Source: Adiantum capillus-veneris (taxonomy: Eukaryota; Streptophyta; Polypodiopsida; Polypodiales; Pteridaceae). From it: a stretch of DNA of 64,000 bases. The notes beneath the pieces were generated by a model that ran no database searches, was not told the DNA's origin, and worked only from the letters and a program-made list of their open reading frames with translations. Of the stretch, positions 45,956 to 55,088 are shown piece by piece. Numbering within the stretch: the stretch's first letter is position 1; each line of letters begins with the position of its first letter. Position numbers and translations under genes: made by a program. Location: the NCBI GenBank assembly GCA_014529385.2, contig CM043942.1, forward strand, positions 6,447,001 to 6,511,000, in the 5' to 3' direction.

Positions 45956-46220
45956 GACAGAGAAGAAACTATGGAACTAAAAGAGGCAAAGGGGTTTTGC
46001 CTGCTATATGCATTGCCATGTACACCTGGGAGTGCACGTATGTGTCTACCCATATAGGATTTGACCAATAAAGACGATATTTTGACCCGGTGGTCCAGAT
46101 CTCCGTACACCTCTGGACCGAGGTGTACGGAGATTGGGCAAGACTAGAGAATGCAAGGTAGTTTACATTGTGAGGAGTATATATATATATATATTAAAAC
46201 AACATTCATAATCATTGTAG

Positions 46221-49187
46221 ATGGCAACGTCATCAACTAACATGGAGGAAAAGATTGCATGCTCGTGCACGCTCTGCAAGTATCAAATCCTGCGCAAGCG
46301 TAGGATATGTAATGAGCATGTGCACAAGTATGGAGAGTTTGCTAGAGAAACCATACAGAATCTGCGATACGACTCCTACGGAACGGGCATTGATTCCCAC
46401 AACATAGCACCTACATCTGAGAGAGAGAGAGAGAGAAAAAAAAAATATTATGCGTGAAGGTCCGACCAATATAGATCCACGGATGGAAGCAGAAAAGGGC
46501 TTACAGACAGAAGACGACGGCATGGAGGAGATGCTGGATGCCTTCTTCCAGACAAGTGAGGAGAACGCGAACGAAGCAGCACCAGAAGCCGTGCGCCTAT
46601 CTCTTGAAGACATGTTGAGGAAGTTGGCACTTCAACCAGTCTATGAAGGCACCAAAATATCTGTGCTTTGTACTTGTCTGGCGTTTTTGAATCTTCAGTC
46701 AGTGTACGGGTGGTCAGATGCAAGCGTCACTGCTTTGTTTAGGTACGTTATTTACAAAAGAGATTTTCCGATTGCAACGGTGATGTGCTCGGAGAGCTTT
46801 TTAATGTAATGTGGCTTAAACAGGTTATTGCGGGAGCAACTTCTCCCGGCTGGCAATGAAATGCCCCCCTCCAGGCCAGACGCAAAGCAACTTCTGACCT
46901 CAGTTGGCTTGGACTACAACAAGATTCATGCATGTCCAAATGATTGCATTCTTTTTTGCAATGAATTCGCAGATTGTCTGTCGTGTCCTAAGTGTGGAGC
47001 AATGCGCTACAAACAAGATGCAGTTGGCGAGAGAGTGCCAGCTAAAGTGTTGCGGCATTTCCCTATTATTCCTAGGATAAAAAACATGTTTCGTTGTGGC
47101 TCCATTGCAAAGTTGATGCGGTGGCATTCTACGAATAGATCCACTGACGCAACATTTAGGGTGCCCGCTGATTCGAAGGCTTGGAGGCACATTGAAGATA
47201 CCTGGCCACATTTTAAGAGTGAACCACGCAATTTGCCTTTGGGCATGGCAATGGATGGAGTCAATCCATTTGGCTTGAGAAGCTCGTCATGGAGCACTTG
47301 GCCTGTGTGTCTTATCAATCACAACCTCCCGCCGTGGCTTGCTATCAAGAAGGGTCATTTGATTTTAAGCTTGATTGTACCTGGTAAGTTCAAGGCAAAA
47401 AACATGGATGTTTATCTAGATCCACTAGTTGACGAGCTCCAGGAGTTATGGCATGGGATCGACATAGCAGATGCGGTTGAACCAGTAGGACAACAGCATG
47501 CAAGGATCCATGGACTTCTTATGTGGACTATGCATGATTGGCCAGGATACGGAGAAGCTTCTGGTAATGGTTATTGATTTACAAAATTCTCGCTATTCGC
47601 AAGCCCTTTGCCTTGGCCTGATTCATGCTTTGATATATGCAGGACTAACAACTTCGGGATACAATGCATGTCCAATTTGCGGGCAATCTTTGGATGTGTG
47701 CTATTCTACCTCTCTTTGAAAGAAAATTTATCAAGGCCACCACTGTTATCTTCCAGATGGCCATCACCTGCACGAAGGCCAGCTTGGTCACGTCGAATGT
47801 CGTCCTATGCATGTACAAGAGTGGCGTCGCCGATGGGAGCAACATGAGGGGCAACCTGTTCCAAGAATGAAACGTTTGTCCATTCTCCATACGTTGCTGT
47901 ACTGGGGTGATCTACTAATTAACCATTTGTTGGATCCAATGCATATATGCAAGAATGTGGGAGAGCTCCTCTGGAAGACAATCATGGGAATGAAAGACAA
48001 TCGAGCTTCACGAGATGATTTGCAGACGGTCGGAAAGATGCCAGAGCTGTGGCCTTTCACCAATGCAATTGGTCAAACAAAACTTCCAAGAGCGCCATGG
48101 GTATTGCTAAAAAACAAAGAGCGACAAGTGAAAAGGGTGATTTCAGAGTGTAGGACGCCAACAAGATATATGCGATGTCTCAAGACAGCATTCACCCGTG
48201 ACGATCAACTGTCAGGGTTGAAATCGCACGACTGGCATAAGTTCTTGCAATTCATTCTTCCAATTGCAATCAAGGGGTGTTTAATGGAGGAAGTGCGGAC
48301 CTGCATATAAAAGATTTCAGAGCTAGTGCGGTGGATCTCTTCCAAGGAGATACGGGACAACCGAATTTCTATCCGTTTTTGACCTAGAAATGCCTCGACT
48401 GTGGAGCGATGAGGAGGATGCAAGACTGGTGGGAGAGGAGCCGCAAGGGCAAGGGGTGCCGAAGAAAATGAACCTGGCCATGCGAGAAAAGATCATGAAG
48501 TTCTGTATACTAAATTCAGCGCCGATGAAAAAATGTCTTGAAAGGTACGAAGAAGAGAAAGAGAGACGCAATCTAGAGCGACAGGATTTCAGGCAAAGTC
48601 GAACGACTAGAGGCTTACCCTTGCCAGACTATCTCGCTCCTCTACCTGAATTCCCTACAATGGCATGGTTGGACAAGACAGTGAGAGCAGCTCGACAGAT
48701 CGGAGAACCCATATCTCTAGAAGAGGAAGAGCTGGCTATTGGATGTGACTGGAAGTATCATACATACATGGCACTGTGTTCACATGGAAAGCATGTCAGA
48801 ACACAACAAATTGACAGCAGAAGAAACACGTTTGACAGTGGGGTAATGGTTAGTTTCATGCAGAAGAGCAGGGCCAGTGCTAGAGACACGAATGAGAGCA
48901 CTAGCAACCTGGATTACTGTGGTCTGGTGTCAGATATCCTGAAAGTAAGCTTCAGGCGGTTTGAGATGTTTTTGTTGGATGTGAAGTGGTTCAAGGTGAT
49001 TACTTCTAGTCGCAATGCAACGGTACGCAGAGATGGAAACAAACTTGTGCAAATAGATTCTACAAATATTTGGACAGATGCGAGCGACACATTTGCTCTC
49101 CCCGAACATTGCAAGCAAGTGGTCTTTGTACCGGACCCTCGAGAGCGACAATGGTGGTTTGTGGTTCAGGTTGCTCCAGAGAAATAA
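46221..49187 (+). pseudogene. TNPD/TNP2-like CACTA transposase
   Basis: N-terminal exon from 46221 has the Cys pair region CSCTLCKYQILRKRR; a GA/A run at 46418-46447 shifts the frame into 46450-46742. Intron 46743-46823 (GT-AG) restores the frame at FRLLREQ. The main block then reads HACPNDCILFCNEF, CLSCPKCGAMRYK, RWHSTNRSTD and GMAMDGVNPFG, the Transposase_21 core. Intron 47564-47642 (GT-AG) joins GEASG to LTTSGYNACPICG. A TGA at 47717-47719 is in frame; the frame resumes LLINHLLDPMHICKNV to a TAA at 48308-48310. 48390-49187 supplies the C-terminal DUF4216-like part (LDYCGLVSDILKVSF). About 100 residues near 48310-48390 seem missing. The enzyme cuts at CACTA ends. Confidence 0.88.
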
Positions 49188-49464
49188 ACAAGTATTTGAA
49201 GGGCAAGATCTCCTGGAGGAAAGTCAGACAGACGACGTCCATACTACTGTGACATTAGATGAGATGGACGAAGGTATGGCAGAGGAAGCTGACAGATATA
49301 CGAGGGATGATGCAGACGAGCCAGAATTGACACTTGTAGATGAAGATGCAATGGATGAAGACAATCTGCCAGAACGAGTTGGGGTAGAGTTATGTTTGCA
49401 ATTAGAGATAGACAATGATACGGTGCAAGATCTTATCGATGATGCCTCACTCGTCGAGGCCTAG
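49188..49464 (+). pseudogene. acidic C-terminal tail of the CACTA transposase
   Basis: A different frame (in use up to 49464) encodes an acidic stretch (TLDEMDEGMAEEADRYTRDD, then DEDAMDEDNLPERVG). Acidic tails follow the DUF4216 region in TNP2 proteins, so this is probably the true C-terminus reached through a frameshift or a missed intron near 49185. Confidence 0.5.
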
Positions 49465-49571
49465 GCCTGTAAGTGTTTGTATGAAGACTTTGATTTAAAA
49501 TTAAGCTTAAAGTTAATTTAAACAACTGTGTTCTGGCGCTTTATTTTACTTTCTTTGTGCAGGACTTTAGT

Positions 49572-50707
49572 ATGGCAGACGAGATTCCAGATCTCGCTTC
49601 CATGAGTGCAAATGCATTCATGGGCTTCGTTACACGGATGACGCCTGCTCAGATGGCAGAGGCTTCTCAGTACTGGGTAGCCAGAGGCACGGGTACTACG
49701 CCTCCGGGCTTCACACCCGAGGGTCTGATGCCTAGGGGGGGGACGCCTACAGGGTTTAGGACGCCTATGGGTACGATGCCTTCTTCTCCCATCACGGCTG
49801 CTTCAACACCTAGGGGTGGGGCAGAGGCCGGTACGTCCTCATCTCCGCAGCATAGGCGCACTCGCCGATCTCGACGATCGTTAGGTGGAGGTGGTGGTTG
49901 CTGTGGAGGAGGGTCCACAGATGCTTCGACCCCTCCTCGCTCACAACCCCCGTCCTACCCAGGCACACCTCCCGACACACCTCTTGGCACACCTTGGACA
50001 CCTTGGGGGGCACACGATCCTAGTGCCTCCAAGCTCTATATTGTACTGGGAGATAGTTCTGTTGACATGGATAGAGTTGGGACTGAGATGCGATAGCGGA
50101 TTCGCCAGCTCGTGGAGCTGCAGTTTTCGACCAGCATTCTGACGTCTTGGGATCAACAAGAAAAGGAAAAAGTCACTTACATAGTGGAGACCATCCTAAG
50201 AGAGTACCAGCTTGCTCCGGGTTCTTCCGTTGTTTCGGTGCGGTGGATCAAGGCTGTTGCACGGGACACCTTGAAACATCGACGAGATGCAGCTCGGAAG
50301 GATTTCGGGACCGGCTCGCCGAAGCCTTCGGGCATCCCACACGAGACGTGGCTGCAGATCAGGGAGGATGAGCGGACAGCAGCCACACGGTTCAGACAGC
50401 AGCGTGAGGCCACGCAGGTACGACAGATGACTAGGGGGACATCTCATCTTGGCAGCAGAGGCTTCGACACCTTTCGCTATGAGTTTGTGAGTTTCTAATC
50501 CAATCTTAACTATGGCGTTTTTTAAAACGTGATGAATCATGTATTCTTATTACTTTGATTTTTGTATAAACGCAGAATCTTGCGATGCATCGAGCTCCGA
50601 CCCGCGAGGAGGAGTCAGATGGATATCGCAGAGGTATCTATGAAGTACTGAATGATCTTGAAGCTTCAGGAGAGCCTGTAGACTGGGAGGCCTTACAGTC
50701 TCGCTGA
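49572..50707 (+). pseudogene. TNPA-like (Transposase_24) CACTA protein
   Basis: Starts MADEIPDLASMSANAFMGFV. A Pro/Thr/Gly-rich low-complexity middle part (TPPGFTPEG repeats, arginine run RRTRRSRRS) is followed by an in-frame TAG at 50094-50096. The same frame goes on through REYQLAPGSSVVSVRWIKAV and RGTSHLGSRGFDTFRYEF, like the Transposase_24 family (the TTGS+SF motif). A GT-AG intron at 50487-50575 is in phase with a final exon 50576-50707 (HRAPTREEESDGYRRG and DWEALQSR). TNPA-type proteins bind subterminal repeats and assist excision. The single TAG breaks it, unless it is a recent change. Confidence 0.72.
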
Positions 50708-50919
50708 TTGCTTGAGATGAGACGTTAATATGTGTAAGTTGATTTAATTAAGTCAGTATATGTGAAGTAATATCAATACTAATTTTGTGAGTTGTCCTAT
50801 GTGCAGGTTGCGACGCCTAGTCATTAGTGGACCAGATTTCATATATATGCTTTGTGAGACACAGACACGCTTCTGTGTCTCTTTTTTGTACAAACAGTTA
50901 GTGTTCAGACAGTTATTGT

Positions 50920-51160
50920 TTCCCTTGTGGTTATGATTATTGTCATTGTCATTGTATAGACATTTATTGTTTCTCTTTCTGGTTATGCTTATGGTTATTC
51001 TTAATTTTGTTTATGGTTATGGTTATCTGCATTATGGTTTTGATCAAAGTGGTTATAGCCGGTTATGGTTTTAAGTTATGGTTATGGTTCGTTATGGTTA
51101 TGCTTTTAAGTTATGGTTATGGTTCGTTATGGTTATGCTTTTCAGTTGGTACGGTTGTCT
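50920..51160. repeat. GGTTAT-type short tandem repeat in the CACTA 3' part
   Basis: Variants of TTATGGTTATGGTTCG over 240 bp, the clearest part at 51060-51145. Not the plant telomere repeat. 50708-50919 and 51161-51419 show no gene. Confidence 0.7.
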
Positions 51161-51424
51161 TTCATTGGCCTTAAATCTCATGCGAGATCCTACATGGATA
51201 GCATGTAGGAGGCGTATACATGATATGGTTTTTTTTAAAAAAGTTTATGTAAAAACAAAGGGAACTCTGCCAAAATTTCTGCGTGCGGGAGCATGGTTGA
51301 TATTTTGGTGCTGCTCGCTTTCTTGGGCAGAGGGTAGGAAGTCTCTGGCTGTGGCTGTGTCCATCTTTTAACTAGGCACAGGCCAGGCTACCTGCCCTCT
51401 TCCCAAGAAAAAAAAATTCTGTTA

Positions 51425-51568
51425 TGGTCATCGCTATGTGCGTGGCAATCTGCGTCGCTATACACGTCTATACCTGCGTCGAAAATAGCAACTCGTTTCA
51501 CAGCGACGTGGATAGCGACGCGTATAGCGACGCGCCCCGTCGATATCTGTGTCGATGACACCTTATTT
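51425..51568. repeat. CACTA right subterminal repeats
   Basis: CGTCGCTATACACGTC, GATAGCGACGCGTATAGCGACG and related words, the same motifs as at 44443-44620, ending TTGTTGTAGTG. Confidence 0.82.
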
Positions 51569-51660
51569 TGTTGTAGTGATTAATCCTACTAGAAGTGAAG
51601 ATTACCTCCTCTAATCAAGAGGGAAGTGGGATTGAAATCCTTCTTGAAGAGATGTGAGGC
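51569..51660 (-). repeat. gypsy-3 5' LTR, outer stub
   Basis: ATTAATCCTACTAGAAGTGA and following bases continue the LTR as in 36809-36890. The match ends at GATGTGAGGC (51660); the outer 831 bp of the LTR are gone. Confidence 0.88.
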
Positions 51661-52095
51661 ATTACTCTCTTCAACGGGACACAACAAGAGCCTTTCAATC
51701 CTGCAACAATCAGTGCATGTTTCCAAAATACATTTGCTGCAATGAAAAGCTCTATCAGTTGGCTTTGGACACAATACAGACTCCCATAGTTCTGTCAAGG
51801 ATGAAAAAGTTGTTTTTAATGTTGTGCATTGCGCCATTCCACCACTCAGGCTGCACACAAGACACCTGCAAAAGCATGACGTTCCATGTAGCCCGTATCT
51901 TCCATGACGCATCTGATTTAAGCCTTCCTTCAAGTAAACAAGTTGAACATGGTATTCACAACAGCAGGTGTTGCGATCCTTCAACTTGCATAAAAAGTAT
52001 GGCTTCAGACACTCAAAGCATCTAAGTGGCATCCTAATGTTATGATTAGCCTCCTGGAACCGCATGTAAAAATCCCTCTGCCACATAAAAGACAT
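51655..52095 (-). pseudogene. Cys-rich element gene, N-terminal part
   Basis: Read leftwards from 52095: MRFQEANHNIRMPLRCFECL, then KDRNTCCCEYHVQLVYLKEG, SCFCRCLVCSLSGG, FSSLTELWESVLCPKP, FHCSKCILETCTDCC and LLLCPVEES. At least 18 Cys in 145 residues with paired spacings and the phrase L..LWE..LCPK followed by C..C....C..C suggest zinc binding. The pattern resembles, from memory, Cys-rich proteins repeated in plant and animal genomes. gypsy-3 cuts it at 51660, and the C-terminal part lies at 33365-33825. The middle, where a catalytic domain would be expected, is missing. Confidence 0.55.
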
Positions 52096-52129
52096 TTAAA
52101 AATACTATAATGTATTGATATCTAGTTGC

Positions 52130-53235
52130 AACACTTACACACTCTGAAGCATTTTGAAGGCACTTTTAAGTACTTTGCAGCACTTTAAAGCACTTTGGGA
52201 CACTTGATAGTACTATGAATCACCACTGGAACTTTCAAGCAACCTGCCATGCACTTTGGTGCCCGTTGAAGCACTCTACAGCATTGTAAAGCACTTTGGG
52301 ACACTTGTAAGCACTCTTAAGCACTTCAGTGCACTATAACAACACTCTTAGGCACTTTGTGGCACTTGATCGCACACTAAAGCACTCTACCAACACTTTG
52401 TTTGGTGCACTTTGAAATACATTGGTGCACTTTGGAAGCACTCTAAACTACTTGGTGGCACTTTAAAAGCACTTTCAAGCACTTCAAAGCACTCTGAGGC
52501 ACTCTGTGGAACTTTCAAGCACTCTAAAGTACTTTGAGGCGCTTTGAAACACTTTGAAGCACTATGCAACACTTTAAAGCACTTTTGGGCACTTGAAAGC
52601 ACTCTGAAGTGCACTTGGAGAACACTCTAAAGCACTTCGGGACACTTTTAAGCACTTTGTAGTACTTTAAATCACTTTAGGGCACTTGAAAGTACTGTGA
52701 AGCACTTTGTGGAACTTTCAAGCACCACTGGCACTTTCAAGCAACTTGTCATGCACTTTGGTGCCGTTTGAAGCACTCTACAGCACTACAAAGCACTTTG
52801 GGGCACTTGAAAGCACTCTGAAGCACTTCAACGCACTTTAAGAGCACTCTTAGGCACTTTGTGGCACTTGATAGAACATTGAAGCACTTTACCAGCACTT
52901 TGGTGCACTTTGAACTACATTGGTGCACTTTGGAAGCACTCTAAACTACTTGGTGGAAATTTAAAAACACTCTCGAGCACCATGTGGCACTTTAAAGCAT
53001 TCTGAGGCACTTTGTGGCACTTTAAAGCATTCTGAGGCACTTTGTGGCACTTCAAATCACTCTGAAGCACTCTAAAGTACTTTGAAGCTCTTTGAAACAC
53101 TTTGAAGCACTATGCAACACTTTAAAGCACTTTTGAACACTTGAAAGTACTCTGAAGTGCACTTTAAGGTCTCTTCAAAAGCACTTCAGTGCTATTTAAG
53201 AGCATTTTGAGGCACTTTATGGATAGTAGCCCATT
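52130..53235. repeat. word-repeat array 3 (AGCACTTT)
   Basis: About 1.1 kb of AAGCACTTTGAGGCACTTT-like words, nearly all in this orientation, opposite to array 2. No fixed period, but larger blocks recur: 52250-52520 resembles 52745-53060. Confidence 0.92.
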
Positions 53236-53500
53236 TAAAAAATAGGTCATTGTTTGAACAAGGAGTCTTCACCTTAGAGAATGTATGACAAATGTTAGAG
53301 AAAATCAGCCTCATAGCTATCTCTGATGTGGCTTGCAACACTGAGAATGTTGGATGACTAAGAAGTTGTTGTAGAATACTCCATTGAAGACCCTCGAAAA
53401 GCCCATTTGTTTGATAACGCCAACATTTAGCAACTACCCTAAATATTTTCTTTGCCTCCTGCATCAATGTCACCATCCGCTCACGCTGGTGCTATCCTTT
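53192..53500 (-). pseudogene. possible first exon of the Cys-rich element gene
   Basis: Minus-strand frame RERMVTLMQEAKKIFRVVAK followed by FEGLQWSILQQLLSHP and IAMRLIFSNICHTFSKV, with a basic stretch (KKHAKK) upstream in another frame. It runs into array 3, so its last 10 or so codons are repeat. Strand and position, upstream of 52095, would suit an earlier exon of the same gene with array 3 as the intron. No family is recognised. Confidence 0.35.
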
Positions 53501-53708
53501 TTTGCATGTTTCTTTGTTTCCTCTTCTTTGGAGCTAGTAGTTCCGTAGACTCGGTAGAAGATCCCTTGGGATATGCTGTGTAGCAGATAATGGAGGAAGG
53601 TAAAGGGGGTTTGTATTTCCATTATGAGTATTATGCTATTCCATGTGGAACGTGCAAGGATGTTATTGACACGACAATGAAGACAGTCAAAACAGTGCCA
53701 TAGTACTC

Positions 53709-53710
<2 letters not shown>

Positions 53711-53746
<36 letters not shown>

Positions 53747-53857
53747 AGAGAGAGGTTTCATTGAAGCTGAATATGGCTGGCAATGAGGAGCTGGTTGATA
53801 TGGATTTGTGATGCACCCACAAGCACCTGCAACGGCTATGGAGGACTGAGAGAGAGA

Positions 53858-53939
<82 letters not shown>

Positions 53940-54016
53940 ATTGAGTCCGCAAGCCTGCATACGCTGCATGAGCCCCACAGCGGAGGCTATCAAAAGAGAG
54001 AAAGGGGGGGGGGGGG

Positions 54017-54110
<94 letters not shown>
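53711..54110. repeat. (GA)n microsatellites near the right end
   Basis: GA runs at about 53713-53752, 53862-53938 and 54020-54110, the last preceded by a run of 14 G. The sequence between 54111 and 54363 is noncoding up to the TIR. Confidence 0.93.
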
Positions 54111-54113
<3 letters not shown>

Positions 54114-54363
54114 TGGGCACAAGAGGCAGAGGGACCCATTGAGGCAGCACTGCAGAGAGCCCAGAGGATTGGCAGCGAGAGGGAATTTAAATGCGCAGGC
54201 AGTTTGCTACTTTAAGATATAGTATTAAAGTGAAATGGAATTTCCAACCCGCCTGAATTTCAACCTCTCAGCCAAAAATATTTTATCTTTCCTTTATATG
54301 AAACGAAAATGACCCACCACCCATTTCATCTCCCCCCAAAGGAGTGTCCAAGATACTCCTTTT

Positions 54364-54390
54364 TGGTACCACCTAAACATGCTATCACCT
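54364..54390 (-). repeat. right terminal inverted repeat of the large element
   Basis: Reverse complement of the left end (21870-21896). Followed by TTAG at 54391-54394. Confidence 0.75.
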
Positions 54391-54664
54391 TTAGCAATGA
54401 TGCCCCTATACCCCGCCTATGCTTACTTTGTGATTTCCTAGCTTAAATTGTTACTTATGATGAAATTAGGCCATGGGTCAACGACGCCAAAATCTACAAT
54501 CTACCGTGATATGTTTACGGCAATGCGTAGAGCTCTTACCTACGGTTGCATTGCGGCACTACAATGTGACAACCGACAAGGGAGTAGGAAGCATGAGAAG
54601 GAGAGAAGTGAGTTTCGTTAGCTCACGTTGTGTATTACTTATCCAAAAACTTAATAAAATCTTT
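54391..54664. repeat. tandem duplication copy 2, right part
   Basis: Matches 21210-21489 of copy 1, with substitutions. Past 54664 to about 55090 I see no gene or repeat. Confidence 0.85.
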
Positions 54665-55088
54665 ACAAAGTTGGCTTTTATACCTTAGCCAAGTTCTAAA
54701 ATGTGTAAAGTCCGGTGCCCAAGACCTTCGAGGCTCCACAACTCAATGTATTTGCAACCTAGGTACACTAGTTGACCTATTCTTTACATCTTGAAACTCT
54801 TATTGAGCCTGTAACACGTTACTGTTAGACACTGGCTGATGCTAGACATGAGAGGTAGGCTCCTTACCATGTGCTCTTCTTGTTTCTTCTTCTTTTATGC
54901 TAACTTCAACGCAAAAAAATTTTGAAAGCAGCAATGCGGCATCGCCGAGAAGAGATCACAATTCTTGGGAGAGACTTGATGTTACTTCATATGCCCTTAC
55001 CTGCAGTTTTGGTACCCATATATGTCTATTACCTCTATAGTGCTCTTGTTCTTTTAAGCTCCATTGTGATGCTATCCATCCCATGTGT

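Larger units (their letters stand above)
44434..51568 (+). mobile_element. CACTA (En/Spm) DNA transposon, 7,135 bp
   Basis: Left end CACCACAACA, right end (other strand) CACTACAACA. A 3-bp target duplication ATT flanks it (44431-44433, 51569-51571). The sister LTR has the uninterrupted sequence GGTTAATTAATCC at 36804-36816, so the borders are exact. Both ends carry arrays of the motif CGCGTATAGCGACG. Inside are a TNPD-like transposase gene and a TNPA-like gene, both on the plus strand. Single stops in both genes and a changed left terminal base (CACCA for CACTA) suggest it is no longer autonomous. Confidence 0.96.
33826..51660 (-). mobile_element. gypsy-3: chromovirus, itself split by a CACTA element
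   Basis: Minus-strand element. The 3' LTR is 33826-37721. The 5' LTR starts at 41696 and runs to 51660, with the CACTA insert at 44434-51568. Right beside it is an initiator-Met primer site (minus strand TGGTATCAGAGC, 41681-41692). The LTRs start TGTTGGGG and end CCTCACA. The interior (37722-41695, only 4 kb) holds RNase H, integrase and chromodomain remnants, so most of gag and pol is deleted. The outer 831 bp of the 5' LTR are missing, together with part of the gene it entered, so no target duplication is left. Confidence 0.87.
21870..54390. mobile_element. large TIR DNA element with cargo genes and nested insertions
   Basis: The left end GGGTGATAGCATGTTTAGG and the right end, read on the other strand, share GGTGATAGCATGTTTAGGTG and continue GTACCA: about 26 bp, with only the outermost base different (G versus A). 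TTAG flanks both sides (21866-21869, 54391-54394). The adjacent tandem copy has a single TTAG at the same site (21210-21213), so it is an empty site. The total is 32,521 bp, of which copia-1 (27222-32717) and gypsy-3 with its CACTA insert (33826-51660) are later additions, leaving about 9.2 kb. A 4-bp duplication excludes Mutator (9-10 bp), hAT (8 bp) and CACTA (3 bp). Sola-type elements have 4-bp duplications and are a candidate, but the superfamily is not established. Confidence 0.75.

Noticed and set aside
50930-51150. Interstitial telomere repeat
   Set aside because: The unit is GGTTAT-like and irregular, not TTTAGGG, and lies inside the CACTA element.
52387-53100. Minus-strand frames reading FKVLQSALKCHKVPQ-like repeats, and similar frames at 23374-23574, 24090-24320 and 27026-27288
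   Set aside because: Products of the GCACTTT-word arrays, with no conservation beyond the repeat word.
21870-54390. Helitron or Mutator identity for the large element
   Set aside because: It has inverted termini and a target duplication, which Helitrons lack, and the duplication is 4 bp, not the 9-10 bp of Mutator.
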